Positions 24,017-37,422 of a DNA stretch of 64,000 nt are shown one piece after another (position 1 is the stretch's first letter; each line of letters starts with the position of its first letter). A program made the translations under genes and the position numbers. Source of the DNA: Atherinomorus stipes (Eukaryota; Chordata; Actinopteri; Atheriniformes; Atherinidae); the NCBI GenBank assembly GCA_023101725.1, contig JALJCO010003968.1:1736001-1800000 (forward strand), written 5' to 3'. The notes under the pieces were generated by a model, which ran no database searches, was not told the DNA's origin, and was given only the letters and a program-made list of their open reading frames with translations.

Positions 24017-25656
24017 CGGTGGTTTTCAAACTGGGGGTCGGGTCCCCCATGTGGGTTGCATTATAATTTCAGAGGGTTACCAGATAGATTATTAAAGGCT
24101 ACACTTATCAAATAAAGATAATTTTTTTTGGGGGGGGGGCGCTATCAAAATTAACACATAATTGCAAAGCGATTAATCTGTGAAATTAACACATTAATTT
24201 CTTAATTATTGTATAAATAACTAAAGCTGCTTTCCCACTGAAATTAACGGGTCCCCCCATGTTTTTTTTTGTTTTTGTTTTTTTTGTTTTTTGACATTTA
24301 CAATGCATGTTTTGGATGTGGAAGGGATGCAGACCGGCCGGCACATACGCGAGGAGACCATGCAAACTCCACACAGTCAGGGGTGGTCCCCCCATGTTTG
24401 AAAAAACCACGTTGGTCTTTTTTACATCAGCATTAGGCTCCTCCCATTGGCAATAAAAAGCTGAGTCTGGACCCTTGCTAGTGTGGCCTCTGTCCCTACT
24501 GCTGCGTTTCTGAAGATGCCATGACCCTAGGTTTGCGTTGATGATGTCATCCTTGTGACAGAAATCTGGAAAGTAAACAATGGAGAGCTACAGCCACATA
24601 TGTGGTGTCATATCACCCTCCGTTTCTTTTGCCAGATCGAAATGCCGGTGTGTTTCATACCAGAATGTCCCCACAACAGCAGAGAAGGGTGCGCTTTTTT
24701 GCGCTTTTCATCAGGCGTTGAAGTGCTGGAGTCAAACCGCTATGGTAGTGCACCTTGGGCCGCTGGTGACACATTGCTCGTGACAAGAGTTGTAGTCTAC
24801 AAAACGGCTTCAGACAAAACCTGAAATAATCAAAGTTCTTTGTGGTATGTTAGTTTTTTCTTTGCACAAAAATTTTTCATTTAATTCCACCACCAACATG
24901 CCTGGAATCCAGGGCGGAAAACGACAGGGACCAGGAGATAATTATTTTCTCTCCATTGACTTCTATTCTTATTTTTTTTTCATTTTTTAGGTCCCATGGG
25001 CCAGAAGTATGTGCGTGGGTTCAGCTCCCTAATTGCTTTCTTGTTTTGCACCTTTGCCCGTCGTCAAAATGGCTGAAAATGAGCCGGTGATGGACAATTT
25101 TCTAGCACAGATGGAACGTAGGTGATATGAATTTGTGGCCAAAGCAGAGTTGCTTTTGTACATTATATTGCTGCTGGTGTGTTGTCATGGCGTAGGTGCA
25201 TACCGCCCAATGTCATCACGTAAATTTGTAGCTCAACCGGGGTCTGGCGTTCCCACTACATGAAGGCGATTTGAATCAGCGTCGCTTGTTGAGTCGTTTG
25301 ACACGGCTCGACACGGGTCTGTGAGCCTTTCCCACCTCCACTGAGAGCAGATTGTTTGCGGGTTTAAACATGTTTTTTGGCCAGTGGGAAAGTGGTAAAA
25401 GTTAATACCAATACCATGTTAAAAATCCGAATTTGGCATTATCTCAGTGACAGAAGCTGATTTTGGGCATGTAGCCTTGTCACAGCCATGAACCGAATCC
25501 ACCAGAAAACATTTATCCTCCTTATTTATGAAGTTTCTGATAGTTTCAAGTCTCAGATTTAGATTTTTTTTTATCATTAAGTGTCCAGGAACAAAGTTAA
25601 AAACACCAAAGATTATTAGTTTAGGGATTTTGGCTCAAAAAGTTTAAAAACCACTG
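24017..25656. mobile_element. hAT-type-ended element carrying a THAP-like fragment
   Basis: The left end CGGTGGTTTTCAAACT and the right end (complement CAGTGGTTTTTAAACT) are inverted repeats of the CAGTGGTTCTCAAACT kind seen at many vertebrate hAT termini. No clean 8-bp duplication was found. The interior holds a dispersed-repeat scrap (GAGGAGACCATGCAAACTCC near 24351) and, at 24642-24700, a frame beginning MPVCFIPECPHNSREGC, which resembles the start of a THAP zinc finger (C-x(2-4)-C). It is preceded by a splice-acceptor-like TTTTGCCAG. It is too short and too degraded to call a transposase or a gene. Confidence 0.5.
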
Positions 25657-28600
25657 ATATAAGCAGATTTCAGGTGTAGAATTAAACACAGGGGAGAAGA
25701 ATTTTTGCTGTGAAAGCTTTCTGGTATCAGTATGATGTCCAAATTGTACTGACTAATCACATCTGAGTGGAGATAATAAAGAGTTCATTTAGAGAGCAGA
25801 AGACATGGAAAACTTGTCTGGTTATCATTTAGCTTTTAATACGTTATCCCCTCTTTGTGAGCTCTTATTTGCAGTCTTGTGGTTTTGCTCATATTATTCA
25901 CTGTTTACACTGAATGTCCTGACACATTTGACAGCTGGCATGCAAAAAAAACTTGAACGAACCAGAACTGGTCGCAGTGGAGCTCAAACCGGTTTCTTGT
26001 TGGAAGTTTATCCCTTTGTTTGGGACTCTGGACCCCTTTTTGTTTCTTCTGTGAGCAGTGCTGTTGTTGCGAATTTGCCTCCTGAGGTTTGGCAAAGTCG
26101 AATGCACGTTTGCATATTTCTTACCCCCTTTGACTCAAGAATGAATCCCCTGAGGACAGCTGCTATGAACTGAATGTGCTCTGAAATGACACAGTTTTAA
26201 TGCTGGTGTGATTGGACTCTTAGCCCATTAAGACAAGCCAACCTTTAGTCTTTGAACGCTGTGAGCTTATCCCTTCAGACAAACTGAAAACTGCTCACAT
26301 ACCACACTTTCATGCATCTAACAGCCTCTTTGCTTGCACAAATACTGGCAGGAGTCCAAAAAGGAAAATCTGGCCGATGTCCATGAAACCATTTGCCTCC
26401 TAAACCACACTGTTAAGTGAGTGACTGCACTTCTTTTTGACTTAAATGAGCAGCGGATTTCAGCATGGGGGCTACTGCGCAGCATTGTCAGTAATGCACA
26501 CACATAAACACACACAAAAGCAGTTATCTACTTGTTGCTGGACTGTGAGCTAAACTGGGCTCGCTGTCATCCTGCTTCGCATCACTCATCTGTTGTGAAA
26601 AGTCTCATTTTATCGGCTTGTTGCTTACAGTTATGGGAGCGTTGACAGAGCCTCTGAGCTGAATGAGGGAGTTTTATCACCTTAGCTATCTCTATAATAG
26701 ATATTAGCAGTGTTTGGCTAGCCCGAGGCCAATTCTTTGATTCTCTGCTGCTGAGAAGCTCGGTGGGATGGTTGAGCTGTTCAACTCATCAGCTTGTTTG
26801 CACAAAGACATGTTTGATTTTCACTTGTGTGGAGATGTAAGACCTCCTGGTCCTGAACAAAAAGGATTTACTGTGGGTTCAGGTTTCACAGAGCCCGACA
26901 GAAGCCACAGACTCTCAGTCCCTCCTCCTCACGCCTCTGAGTCTTGTCTCCTTGGGATTTTGCGTGAGTTTGGAAATATGTGTGTGGTTGTGGTTTCAAG
27001 GAGGCTTGAGTAGATGCTGTTTTAAGACTTCAAGGTTTCTGTGTCTTTTGTTCTGCTGTTAAGAAAGCATTTACTGGGCACACGTTTATTTTCAACCTGA
27101 AATCTTTTCGGCTGATGGACATCTTTTCAGTAATTAAATATGGCATCACAGGGGCATCATCGTTTTTCTGTGCAATCAGAAAAATGTTCAATTTCAACAA
27201 ACTAAATTGACAGTAAATTTAATCAGTAGCTGTTTTCTGATCTAAAATTTTCCAAATACCTTCAAGGAACAGTTTTTTCACCAGTCTCTTTTTTTCCCCC
27301 GACTTAAACCTCATCTCTGACCTCTCATCCTTTCTTGTTCTTTTCTAGTCTGCTAAATCCCCCCCCCCCACCCCTCTTATTTTTCTCTGAATATCAGTCA
27401 TGCCTTCTAATCCGTCTGTGCCCTTGTCTTACTTCTTTAAGTTTTCCTCAGTCGCGTCTGTGTGTGCTTTTGCTCTCAGGTGGCGGAGGTATTTGCTGGT
27501 TCTTTCCTGCTGTCTGTCTAAATTTTCTCTGGTATCAGATAGAGGTTTGTGTCCTTGGACAGAAAAGCTTGCCAGTCAGTGTTCAGCAAACCTTTCTGAT
27601 ACAAGAGTGCATGTAACAGCAGGTGAAAATACTCTAATACCTGCACACATACACACAAAAAAGAAGTGCCCACATGCACATAATGATAAATCTGCTCAAC
27701 AAGCAGGAAAAAAATTGATTACCGCAACTCATCAGAGGTGAAATGAGCAGAGACCAAATTTGCTGTCACTAAAAAGAAGTCTTTTCAGATTGCTTTGAGA
27801 CCAAATGTTCTCCGCAGTCTGTGGGCATCCCTGGAATGATAAAGACTCATAAAATCATTATCTTGTATGTCGCTCACCATCTTCAAGCCTTTCATGCTGA
27901 GCAGAGTCCCTCGCCTCCTTCCCAGGAGGCAGGATGCAGCCAGACACCCACCTTGGCCTCAGTTCCTAGTCGAGACGTCTGTGTTTTTTGGTGTTGGTGT
28001 GTGTATAAGTGTGTGTGGGGGCAGCAGCATTCAGCCGTGTTCTCACAGCCCAGCTGAGACTGACAGATGGAATCATTTCACACGCAGACAGAAAGGCAGG
28101 ATACAGGAAACCGGGGTGTGTTTAATAGTCCTGGTGCTGCTGTGGTTGGTATTAATCTAGGTCAGGGCTGTTCAGCCCATGGCGAGTTGGCCTCTCAGGC
28201 AAAATTGGCCTTTCCTTAACCCCATTTACTCCCCATTTACTCTAGCTTACAATCTAGCTGACTTGCAACTACGTTGTTAAGAATCTGGCAAGACCTTGCA
28301 CTGCTGGACTTATAATAACTTTACCTGCTTCAACTTGCCTTTTGAAAGCAGAGCATTGTGGTTCCTCAAACCGTCTTGTCTTTTTCAACGCATTGTAGAC
28401 ACACAATCGATGTTCAGGTGTTTTGAGTTTTCAAAAGGAAAAGAAAAGCAAGTGCACAACTCAAATCTAGATGGTGCAACAAGACTGCAGGGTAAAAGCT
28501 GAGAGAGATCTCAGAGGAGGTGCTTGTGTCAGTCCCTGTTTATAAAGATAAGTAGGAATCAGCAATGGTTTTGTTGTGAAGTAGGTTTTATTGTGCCAGC

Positions 28601-29624
28601 TTGGTGGAAATAAATCAGAAACACAGCAGTAAACCGACTGTGTTGAGCTGCAGAATCGCTCTTTTTCCAGAAAGAACTCTGCTCTCTCCCAAATGTGGTG
28701 TCAGGAATGGAAATTTGGCATTCACTGATTCCTCCAGAAACCACTGCTCAGTAGTTTTTAAACCAAATCTGTATTAGAAACACTTACAAGAAGATCCTTT
28801 TTTCAGATAAATAAATGCATTGTTACTCTTAGAAATTTATAGAACAATTCCTAGAAGTATTTAATATTATAATGTGTCTATTTTTAAAGGTAATCTGCTA
28901 ATTAAAGAGGCCAAGATTCATTATGTACTATGAAAGTTTAATTAAATGATTCTTATTTCATTACCTAAATAGAATCTATCAGTATGTTCCGTTTATATGA
29001 TAAAATCAGTCTGTTCTGCTCCGTAAAACACATTTATATGCCGAGAGTTTAATGAATTACAGGTTCTTAACATGAAAAAAAGGTTCAGTAAACTCACCTA
29101 AAGTGGAGGATCACATATCTGTATAATGGTTTTCTTCCCCTCCAAATTGGAATTTGTAAATGAAAGCACTCGCATTATAAACTCATTTTAACAGTTAATT
29201 TGCTGTTTAATTGCTTTTAACAGTTGTTGCATATGCATCAGGTGCTTAGACGTTAATTAGTACAAAAAGGCAGATCACCAAGTTCACCAATTAAAATTGG
29301 CACTGGCCAACCTCAGCTGGCAAAAAAAACAAAAACAAAAAAAATGTGTGACTCTATGTAATTATTCTGAAACTATTGTGAGAGGGAGGGGAAAAAAATG
29401 GCTGAATGGATTTGCCCAGTAATGTTTAGAGAAGGGCTTTTCAAAGTCAGTGACTGTGGGGCTCCCATCAGACAACATGAAGGATGAATCATTTAGGTGG
29501 TGTCTAGATGTTTACAGGGGCTCATGGTTGTTTCATTTTAGCTCACAGACACTCATCAAATATTGCTTTTGAAAAGTTTTTTCCATTTAACTTCTAATTC
29601 ACGAGAAGTTGATATTTTGAGACT

Positions 29625-30185
29625 CAAGCTGCATTCACACTGCAGGTTTTGATGCTCAGATCTGATTTTTTTTTTTTTTTTACCAAAATCCGAATCGTTT
29701 GCATGGTCGTTTATTTTACGTGCAACCTCCATTAGACTAAAGTACACAGCTCGGAAGTGACCCACATGCACAGAGGACAACATGCCGTCATATATGGTAT
29801 GCTGTGTTTACGGAGATAAATATGGATGCTACACTTGTTGGTGTGTGTGTGTCAGTTTCGAAGTTGAAGAAAAATATGATCTAACGTAATTCTGTTCATT
29901 GTTTACATTTGATCTTATCATATCCTATCTCTTCTGGTGCAGAAATAAGGCATCTGTCTCATATCTGTGATGTCAAATTTGGGTAAAATGTGACATGACT
30001 GTTCAGACTGTGGCCGCTTCGACACAGAGCCGATATGTATCCGATTTAGGACCACATACTTCACAAAACAGGCCTGGATTGGATTAGAAAAAAAAACTGA
30101 TTTGTGCTCTAGACAGTCATCAAAAAATCTGATATGATTCAAAAATTGGAATTCATCGTGCGCTCCAGTTGTCACGGAACTAATT
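29625..30185. mobile_element. probable fish MITE (subterminal GATTTTT repeats)
   Basis: The left part (CATTCACACTGCAGG followed by CAGATCTGATTTTTT) and the right part (GAAAAAAAAACTGATTTGTG, then AAAATCTGATATGATTC) look like the two arms of a widespread teleost element with CAGATCCGATTTTT-type arms. Exact ends and duplication were not established. An ORF in its interior is not thought to be real. Confidence 0.4.
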
Positions 30186-30715
30186 TTTTTCAAAGGTCAG
30201 TTTGGGCGGAAGTGGCTTTGTGAACTCGTTTTTCTGAGCTGTGTGCTCGTAATTTGCAGAGGACCCTGAGATTGTAGATTTAAAGATGGCCGTGTCCAGT
30301 ACCATTGTTGTTTATTAAACTTCCGTATAACATATTTTCTGTTCATAAATTTTTAGTGTAAACGGCACCAAGTTGTTGTTATTGAATTTTATGCACTCAT
30401 TGCGGTCTTTTTTCTTTACAATGCTGCATTTATATGTGGTTTTAATTAAGCACACAAACTAAAATTGGCTGCTGTTGTCACAGTGATATTGCTATAACGT
30501 CTGTGTTATTTTTCTAGCTTGTACCGTAGCTGTAGATGCTCACAAATAGGCTGCTTTGGAGATGTCTAATTTTTTTCCCCGAGTTGGTGCAACTGGAATG
30601 CAAAATTCCTGATAATGACGTCACCAATTTGCGTCCGCTCAGATTCCCGAGACAACTGGAACGCACCATGAACTGTAGAAGCATTTGGACCGGAGCTGTT
30701 CAGTTTGTTTTAGAC

Positions 30716-30923
30716 CAGTTTTTCTCAGCTCCGGTCCTCAGGACACACTGCCCTGCACGTTTTAGAGTCAACCTTCACACACCTGAATCAAGCAATGGCT
30801 CATTAACAGGCTTGCAAAGAACTTGATGAGAAAGTTCATTAGTCTGAATCAGGTGTGCTGGAGTAGGAACACATCTAAGACATGCAGGGCAGTGGGTCCT
30901 GAGGACCGCAAATGAGAAAACTG
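30716..30923. mobile_element. palindromic hAT-type MITE, 208 bp
   Basis: CAGTTTTTCTCAGCTCCGGT and the right end GAGGACCGCAAATGAGAAAACTG form long inverted arms; the GTCCTCAGGACACACTGCCC block pairs with GGGCAGTGGGTCCTGAGGAC. The flanks TTTTAGAC (30708-30715) and TTTTAGAT (30924-30931) are an 8-bp target-site duplication with one mismatch. No coding content. Confidence 0.8.
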
Positions 30924-32319
30924 TTTTAGATAAACAGTGGTCCATCTCCATGGATAGTACGGTTCATTTGGAGTTGTACTGTGGCACAGACCAAACAAGC
31001 AAATGCTGGCCCAACTACAGACTGGGGCTTGTTGTTTTACTTGCAAATGAACCCAGTGCAGTTCTTGAACAGTGTGAACACAGACGGAGCATCCGAGGAA
31101 CCAAAGAAAGGAATTATTTACCTGTGTTGAACAAGCTGGCTAAGGCCCGCATACAAACAGAACAGATTTTTGCGCTTACGAATTTCGTATCCAATCAGGC
31201 ACCTATGTATTTCCACCGGACCCGAATCTCCATGCTATGAAGTTTTCGTGTCACGCGTGTTTAGGCGACGCCCCCTTGTTTACCTCATGCATGTGCTCAG
31301 ATGTTTTGACACCTTATACCCCTTGTGTCTCGTGTGCGCGTGCACCTGGAATGAAACCCGATCTGTCCCCCACCCTCTTGTTTCTTGTGTGCGTGTGTCC
31401 ATCCTTCAACCCCACAACATGCAACCCAATGATCAGATAACGCAAGAAATCTTATGGTAATCAAATTGTTGGTGCGCATGTGAACAGGTCAAGTCTCCCA
31501 GTCTTCTTGGGTGAACGCACCCTTTGTGGGTGCTTTTGTCTCAACAGGCTTTTCTCAACCCACATAGGTGTTCTACAGGTCTTGGCTATTGTTTAAAATG
31601 TCTTAGGCTGTTTTACATCTCTTTGTTGGTTGTTTGTTTTATAGCTTTAGTTGGTTGTTATGAAGTTATTTTTGCTTTTCTGTTTCAGTCTTGGGTTGTT
31701 TTGTCTCTTCATAGTTGACTTATGTATCCTGTAGTGGGTCTTTGTCGATTTGTGTTTCATTGTGGTAATTTTTGAATGTCTGTGTGGCTGTTTTTATTCT
31801 TTTTTTTTTTCTCTGTGTCTTTGAGGTTGTTTTCAATCTTCCATTTGTGGTAGTTTTGTGTCCCTCTGGAAAAACTGGTGAACTTCCTCCAAAGCTAAAA
31901 TGTATTTTTGTCCAAACCTGTGGTTTCAATCTCTTAAACAGGTTTAACAGGTTATCGGTCGAGAGTTTGCTTTCATGAACTAATACTTTGCTTTCAAGAC
32001 CCAGAGACAGTCAGTCTTTACAGTCACTTGTTATTCATGCTTATTTCTTTCAGAATCCTAAATAGAAAGGGACTCTGGCTTCTTCATTCCTCAGCCGGCC
32101 TCGGGTTAAAGTGATTGGCCATATTTCAACATGCATCTTTTCATTCCTTTCCTTTTTTGAAGGAAGTGCTTGAAGGTCCCTGGTGCATAATTATTCTATA
32201 GCAATGAAACTGCATTCTTGTAGCTCATCTTTGTTCTTTCCGCGGGGTTTCTATTGAATTAAGGAGATGCCCAAGAAATGACAGAGCATAAGTAAGATAT
32301 TTTCAGTAAATGCTACTAA

Positions 32320-32348
32320 ATGATAATAATAATAATAATGATAATAAT
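32320..32348. repeat. (AATAAT)n / (TAA)n microsatellite
   Basis: Several ATAATAATAAT units with one TGA interruption. Confidence 0.8.
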
Positions 32349-32939
32349 GCTTTTGCTCTGGCTTTGTGGAAGTTGGATGTTAGCTTAGAGAACGTGCTTC
32401 ACAGCTCAGACTGACAAGGTGAGATGGCAAACATACCATCTGATAACAGTTTCACACAGCCTGTCGACTACAATGTATCACAGACTTGGTTTGTTTTTAT
32501 GCCTTGTCTTGGCCGAGAACGTGAACACATTGAAAGCAACTAGCTCTGTTTTGTTTGTTCCCAGTGAAGCGGCACACGAATACAGCAGGCGTGCAGCACA
32601 GCGAGAACAAAACTTTACAAAGTCAAGCCAAATAAGCTGAATTTATTTATCCCCGTATCAAAAATCGTGTCCCAATCTGTACTGCAAACAACCTCCTCCT
32701 ACATCTTTAGAGCCTCGGGTCTGTCGAGGAACAACTCCCATTAATGGAAAAATGGAAAAAAGAATGTAAACTGGGTCTTTGGAGGCATATTTGGAGATAT
32801 GGATCATGATATGTCAAGTCACTGAGCCCTGCTAGTCCAAGTTAAAAAAAAAAAAATTCTCTGAAAGATGTTAAAATTTGCATATGTTCTTTAGACCTTA
32901 CAAAACAGAAACAATTTAGTTCTAAAAGGTATTCCATAT

Positions 32940-33430
32940 AGACCGATCTGACGAGCGTTTTGTGTGTGGGGCGATCTTGCAGCGCCGCCATTAAGATGGG
33001 GACTAGTCCCAATTACCTCCTATCTGTCAACATGGAAAGCAGCAGGAATATCTGGATTTATAAAGTTGGACAGTCGTCTAGGGTCATGATAACCTATAGG
33101 TATGTTATCCGGAGATCTTTAAAGTATTCTGACATTTATTTATTTATTTTTTTTACATTGGATCATTAATTCAAACTTTTATTCATCTCCGGAAACTGGC
33201 TTTAATGACAAGCCACACTGGAGTAAAACGCACATCTTGTGATTACTTATCAAAGTTTAAAAAACTAAACCCTTTCAAAGGTCGTTACTTTTCTATTTTA
33301 TCACATATTTGGCTTTTGATATTGTTTAACGACTGTACAGACCACGTAGCCTTCACATGTCTTGCAGATGAAACTAAAGACTGCAGGACACCGTCTTTCT
33401 GATCCGTTTGTGTTTCTGACTGAACTGTTT
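32940..33430. mobile_element. second copy (partial, inverted) of the 23.1 kb element interior
   Basis: The + strand here matches the minus strand of about 23400-23830. Shared words include GGGACTAGTCCCAATTAC against its counterpart, CAACATGGAAAGCAGC, and GACTGCAGGACACCGTCTTTC with CTGATCCGTTTGTGTTTCTGAC. Both translate to similar short peptides (MGTSPNYLLSVNMESS here, and MESSVNICIYN and related text in the other). Similarity fades near 33420. The hAT-type ends were not found for this copy. Confidence 0.65.
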
Positions 33431-34044
33431 TCATTTTCTTGTCCCAACGTTGCCCTGATCAGATCAAATAACATTATATTTCACAATATTTCCCAGATTA
33501 GTCGTTAACTCTCAGCAACACCACAGCTGTCTCTGTTAGCATTAGCTAGCTAGCATAATAACGTGATGTGGTGCGTCATTTTCAGGAGCATAGATACGTG
33601 AAATAAAGTGTCAGATTAATGAGTGTTCACCATAATTTACCATGTTTTTGTTGTTGGGGATTAAATACAGTGTTTTCTCTGCTGTGGCAGCAAGTTTATC
33701 CCTCCTCTGCTTTGTGTGTCCGATATTCCTCCCCGATACAAACACACTGATACACAGTGGACGGAGCAGACAGTTTTGTCAGACAGCAGAAATCTTCCTG
33801 AAATAAATGTCTGTGATCTTCTTGTTCACTTATTACCACATTAAAGTTTTCCTCAGATATGTATAGTATTTACAGAGGTATGAATAAACATGCAAAAACC
33901 TCAGAAATGTAAGTGGTATTTACAGAATGCAATGCGTTAGTGCAAGAATACAAATAATGTTGCAAAGAGAGAAAAAAAAAAGTTCAAATAATGTCTGTGG
34001 TAAATACATGTCAGTTGACTGGTCTGTAAGTTAAATACAGGTTC

Positions 34045-34300
34045 GGTCTAGGGATGGAGAGACTGCTGATGGGAAGAAACTTTTCTGAGTCTGGTGGTTC
34101 TTGACCAGAGGGCCTTGTAGCTGCTACTGGGGGGTTCGAGGACAAACAGTTTATGTGCAGGATGATGGTCGTCCCTGCAGATGTTGCTCGCTCCCCTGAT
34201 GCAACACTTGTATAAACCAGGCCTTAAAGTTGCGCTGTAACGCTGCCACAGAGATACACCAAAAACATGAGAAAGACATGAAGAGTGGGTCATGCAACAT
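34045..34300 (-). mobile_element. LINE ORF2 C-terminal remnant
   Basis: The minus strand encodes GASNICRDDHHPAHKLFVLE followed by SYKALWSRTTRLRKVSSHQQ. This corresponds to the C-terminal end of fish non-LTR retrotransposon ORF2 proteins (pattern D-x-x-HPAHxLF, then R-TxRLxxSFFPQA). It is a decayed 3' fragment. The exact clade (L2-like or Rex1/Babar-like) is not resolved. Confidence 0.5.
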
Positions 34301-34670
34301 AAACAATTTAAGAAGATTTTTAAAAAGGTGGTGGTGATCGGAGCTTCAAAGGAGTCAGAGGAGGAAACGATGTTGCTGTAGAAGCAGCATCATGCTCTGT
34401 AGGTCCTGCAGCACTGCAGCCCGGCATTGTTGCGGGATATGGGTAAAGGGAGAGGTGAGGCTATCATTGGTTCATCAAAGATGCGTATTGGTTGTAAACA
34501 AGAAACAGAAACAAAATGTTTGTGTTTTCAGAACTCCAGTTCCATGCGGATAAAAGTTCCAAACCATAAAAATAAACTTTACCTAAACTTAACCCTGTGT
34601 GGACAATCATTTAAATAATTGCAGCCAAATACCTTTCTCTTGTAATCTATTTGATTTAGAAACAAATAAA

Positions 34671-34983
34671 TAAAGGGACAGCATGTAACTTTTGACCCAA
34701 ACATTAACCTGATGTAAGTAGTGATAGATAATTTGGGTCAGTATACAGCACTTGACCCATGTCGTTGCTCTGAGGGGGCTGCCCTTCACAAAAACCAGGA
34801 ATGTAACTTTCCAGGAACGGATCCTTTTCTTATTGGATCATGTGACGTGGAGCGCTTTGCTGGAGTGCTTCAAACACGATTCCAGAACACACAGACTGTT
34901 TAATTTTGTGACAGTTGTGTGGCCTGTGGGAAGTTACAGGTTTAGCACCCCTAGTTTCCAAAAGTTACACGGTACCCCCTTAA
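34671..34983. mobile_element. TTAA-type MITE, family shared with 60226-60614
   Basis: The right end (complement TTAAGGGGGTACCGTGTAAC) and the left GGGACAGCATGTAACTTTTG are inverted. The interior matches the reverse complement of 60226-60614: the GTCGTTGCTCTGAGG, TTGGATCATGTGA and GGGAAGTTACAGGTTTAG blocks all have partners there. The left TTAA has decayed. Confidence 0.6.
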
Positions 34984-35684
34984 TAATAGTTATAACAGAA
35001 TCAAAAGTTGTCATGAGTGCAGTGTTAAGAGCACAAGTGGAACTACACGGCTGAAATGTAAATTCTAGAAAGCAGAACATGACTTCTAACACATGAATGA
35101 GGAGTTTAGGCTCACTAGTGATGTTCAAATGTGGTCTCAACCTCTTGGATGCAAGCGAGTGTGTTCAGCTTTGTCACAGTAAATAAGTGCATCATTTATC
35201 ACTTGCAGAACAGAGGAGTAAACAGGGAAAATAAAAACAATATTACCTGATTGTTTCATTGCAGTTATGTTATAAAACCATCCACACACACATGGATCCG
35301 TTGGTGGATTGTATGTAAAAAGTTCTACCTGCTGAGTCTGAATAAGTTGGTGTATGTTCAGCACATTTAAGTCTCTCTAATCAGTTAGTGGAGGTATAAA
35401 TTGTAGCTAAGGTTTTGCATGATTCGCTTAAATCACATTTGATGTTCTCCTCAATTTTCAGATCCAATCAGTACTTTTTGTTTGTATTTTTAAAGATGAT
35501 AGCTTCTCAGATGAGGCCAGTTCTGTAGATCTCAGGTGATGCATTAAACTTTGCTCTGATTCTCGGTAGTGAACATCATAGGCAGGCATCACCAGGGAGG
35601 ATGATATCCTTTGCTTCTTCTAGAATGATCTTGGAGAGAAAATGGCCTGAACCTCTAAAGGTATATTGTTCATGTGTTTAAGAA

Positions 35685-35686
<2 letters not shown>

Positions 35687-35719
<33 letters not shown>
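35687..35719. repeat. (GT)n microsatellite
   Basis: An uninterrupted GT tract of about 16 repeats. Confidence 0.9.
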
Positions 35720-35721
<2 letters not shown>

Positions 35722-36976
35722 ATGCAACTCCAAGAGTTGATCTATCACAGAAACAGGCCTGAGGTCACCGTCATTATGTTGAGTGTCAACAGGAAAGTGG
35801 GATAGACAGATTTATTATCCCAATAAAACCATCTTAGAAACAGCCTTTCACATGTCAGTGTAAGTACTAGAGGCTTAGATGTGATTACTTGTGTGTGTGT
35901 TTGCACATGTTTTGTGTTGTGTATTGTGTTGATGCATTCACATCAGTAAATATGTTTTTAGTATCTAGCCTGTTAGGTAAGAGATAAATTCATTATGACA
36001 GTGGAGATTTTATGCCAGACTTTGTTTTAGTTCATTAGATTTAAGGAGCTGTAGAAGGGGGAGGGGGCCCTCTGAGCTTGGCAAACAGGCTACCGTGCAC
36101 AGTAATGTCACCATTATGCGTTTCCTGGGTGACTTAAACGAATAGGCATTATTACAAAATTGTGCATTAGCCCAAGTCAGCAGTTAGTACTGCTGCAGTC
36201 TCATTTTATTTAGAGCTGAGAGGAGAGAAAGATGGGGAGAATCGGAGAGGAGGGAGGGAGAAAATGTTTCAGATAAAAGGCAGCATAAAGGAGGAATGGG
36301 GAATGAAAAGGATTCTGTTTGCCAGGGGCTGGCAGGACATGCAAAATAAGGTAAATGCAGAGGAGATAGATGGACGGACTGAAGGGATTGTGATGGCGAT
36401 GGAGAGGTGGAATAAAGCAGAGGTGTAACTGTCAGTGGCTGGTGTATTTACATATGGAGGTAGAGGAGGTTGGCAGGGAGGAGGAAGTATAAGTCAGCAG
36501 CCTGAGTGACAGCTTTATGTGCCCCTCAGACCCCCAACTATCAGATTAATGAGAGAAGAGAAACCTTAACCACCCTCCTCTCTCTGTTTCTTCTTTTTCT
36601 GCTGCCTTGCACCTTCAGGAATATAAATCATAGACTTAAACAGTCACTAAAGGTAACCGCTGCACTGTTCATCCTCAAAATGTTGACTGCAGGGTATCCC
36701 CCTGTTCACAGACATGCTGTATTATTAAATCTGATGCAGTTAGTGTCAAACAAGGACTTCTCCACAAGTCCCAGTCTCTAAAACACATTCATCTTAGTGT
36801 AGATGGAAACGGATTGCATGAGCACATGCCTGCTTTTCTCTTAAATATATTGGCTGGGGTATGCTCTGACAAAACTGCTTTAGAATAAAGTTATCAAACC
36901 AGAAGGAGGCGAGAAAGAAAGCAGTTAATTATTGCTGGTAAAAAGGCAATTTTTGTCACCATCTGCATGTACACAT

Positions 36977-37422
36977 TTAAATGAAAGGAATAGTATACTC
37001 ACAGAATGATTTTCCTTCATTATCCACTCACCCTCATGCTGAGCAAGACTCTGGAACAGTTTTTAATTGTCGTGAACTTGCATGAGCATGCATAGCGGGA
37101 GTACAATGCTCTTCTGTTTAAGCTATAAAAATACACTAAATGATGTCGTTTTCAATTAAATTATGGCCTCTACCCACTCAGGACACTTGGATCACATTGG
37201 ACGAGCAGTATGGAGGAATATTGACAAGTTTTTGTGGACTTTTATGGACCTTTTTGTCTTGAACGCCGGTGAAGTTCGTTATATAAAAGTTGGGGGAAAA
37301 CAAAAACCTTTCTGATCTCTGGTTGCATTTGAGATATTAAAAAAGTGCTCCAGAGTCTTGCTCAGCATGAGGGTGAGTAGAAAATGAAGGAACATCATTT
37401 TGTGGGTGTACTATTCCTTTAA
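36977..37422. mobile_element. TTAA-flanked MITE, copy 1 of a long-armed family
   Basis: TTAA borders (36977-36980 and 37419-37422) enclose long inverted arms: GAATAGTATACTCACAGAATG on the left pairs with TTTTGTGGGTGTACTATTC on the right. The arms continue inward through CCTCATGCTGAGCAAGACTC for about 85 bp. The centre contains GGACACTTGGATCACATTGG. A second copy with the same centre lies at 57499-57945. Confidence 0.75.

Noticed and set aside
29918..30193. 91-codon minus-strand ORF
   Set aside because: Falls inside the proposed dispersed element at 29625-30185 and shows no coding signature.
35687..35719. Tandem repeats as a CRISPR array
   Set aside because: All tandem repeats seen are simple microsatellites without unique spacers, and the genome is eukaryotic.
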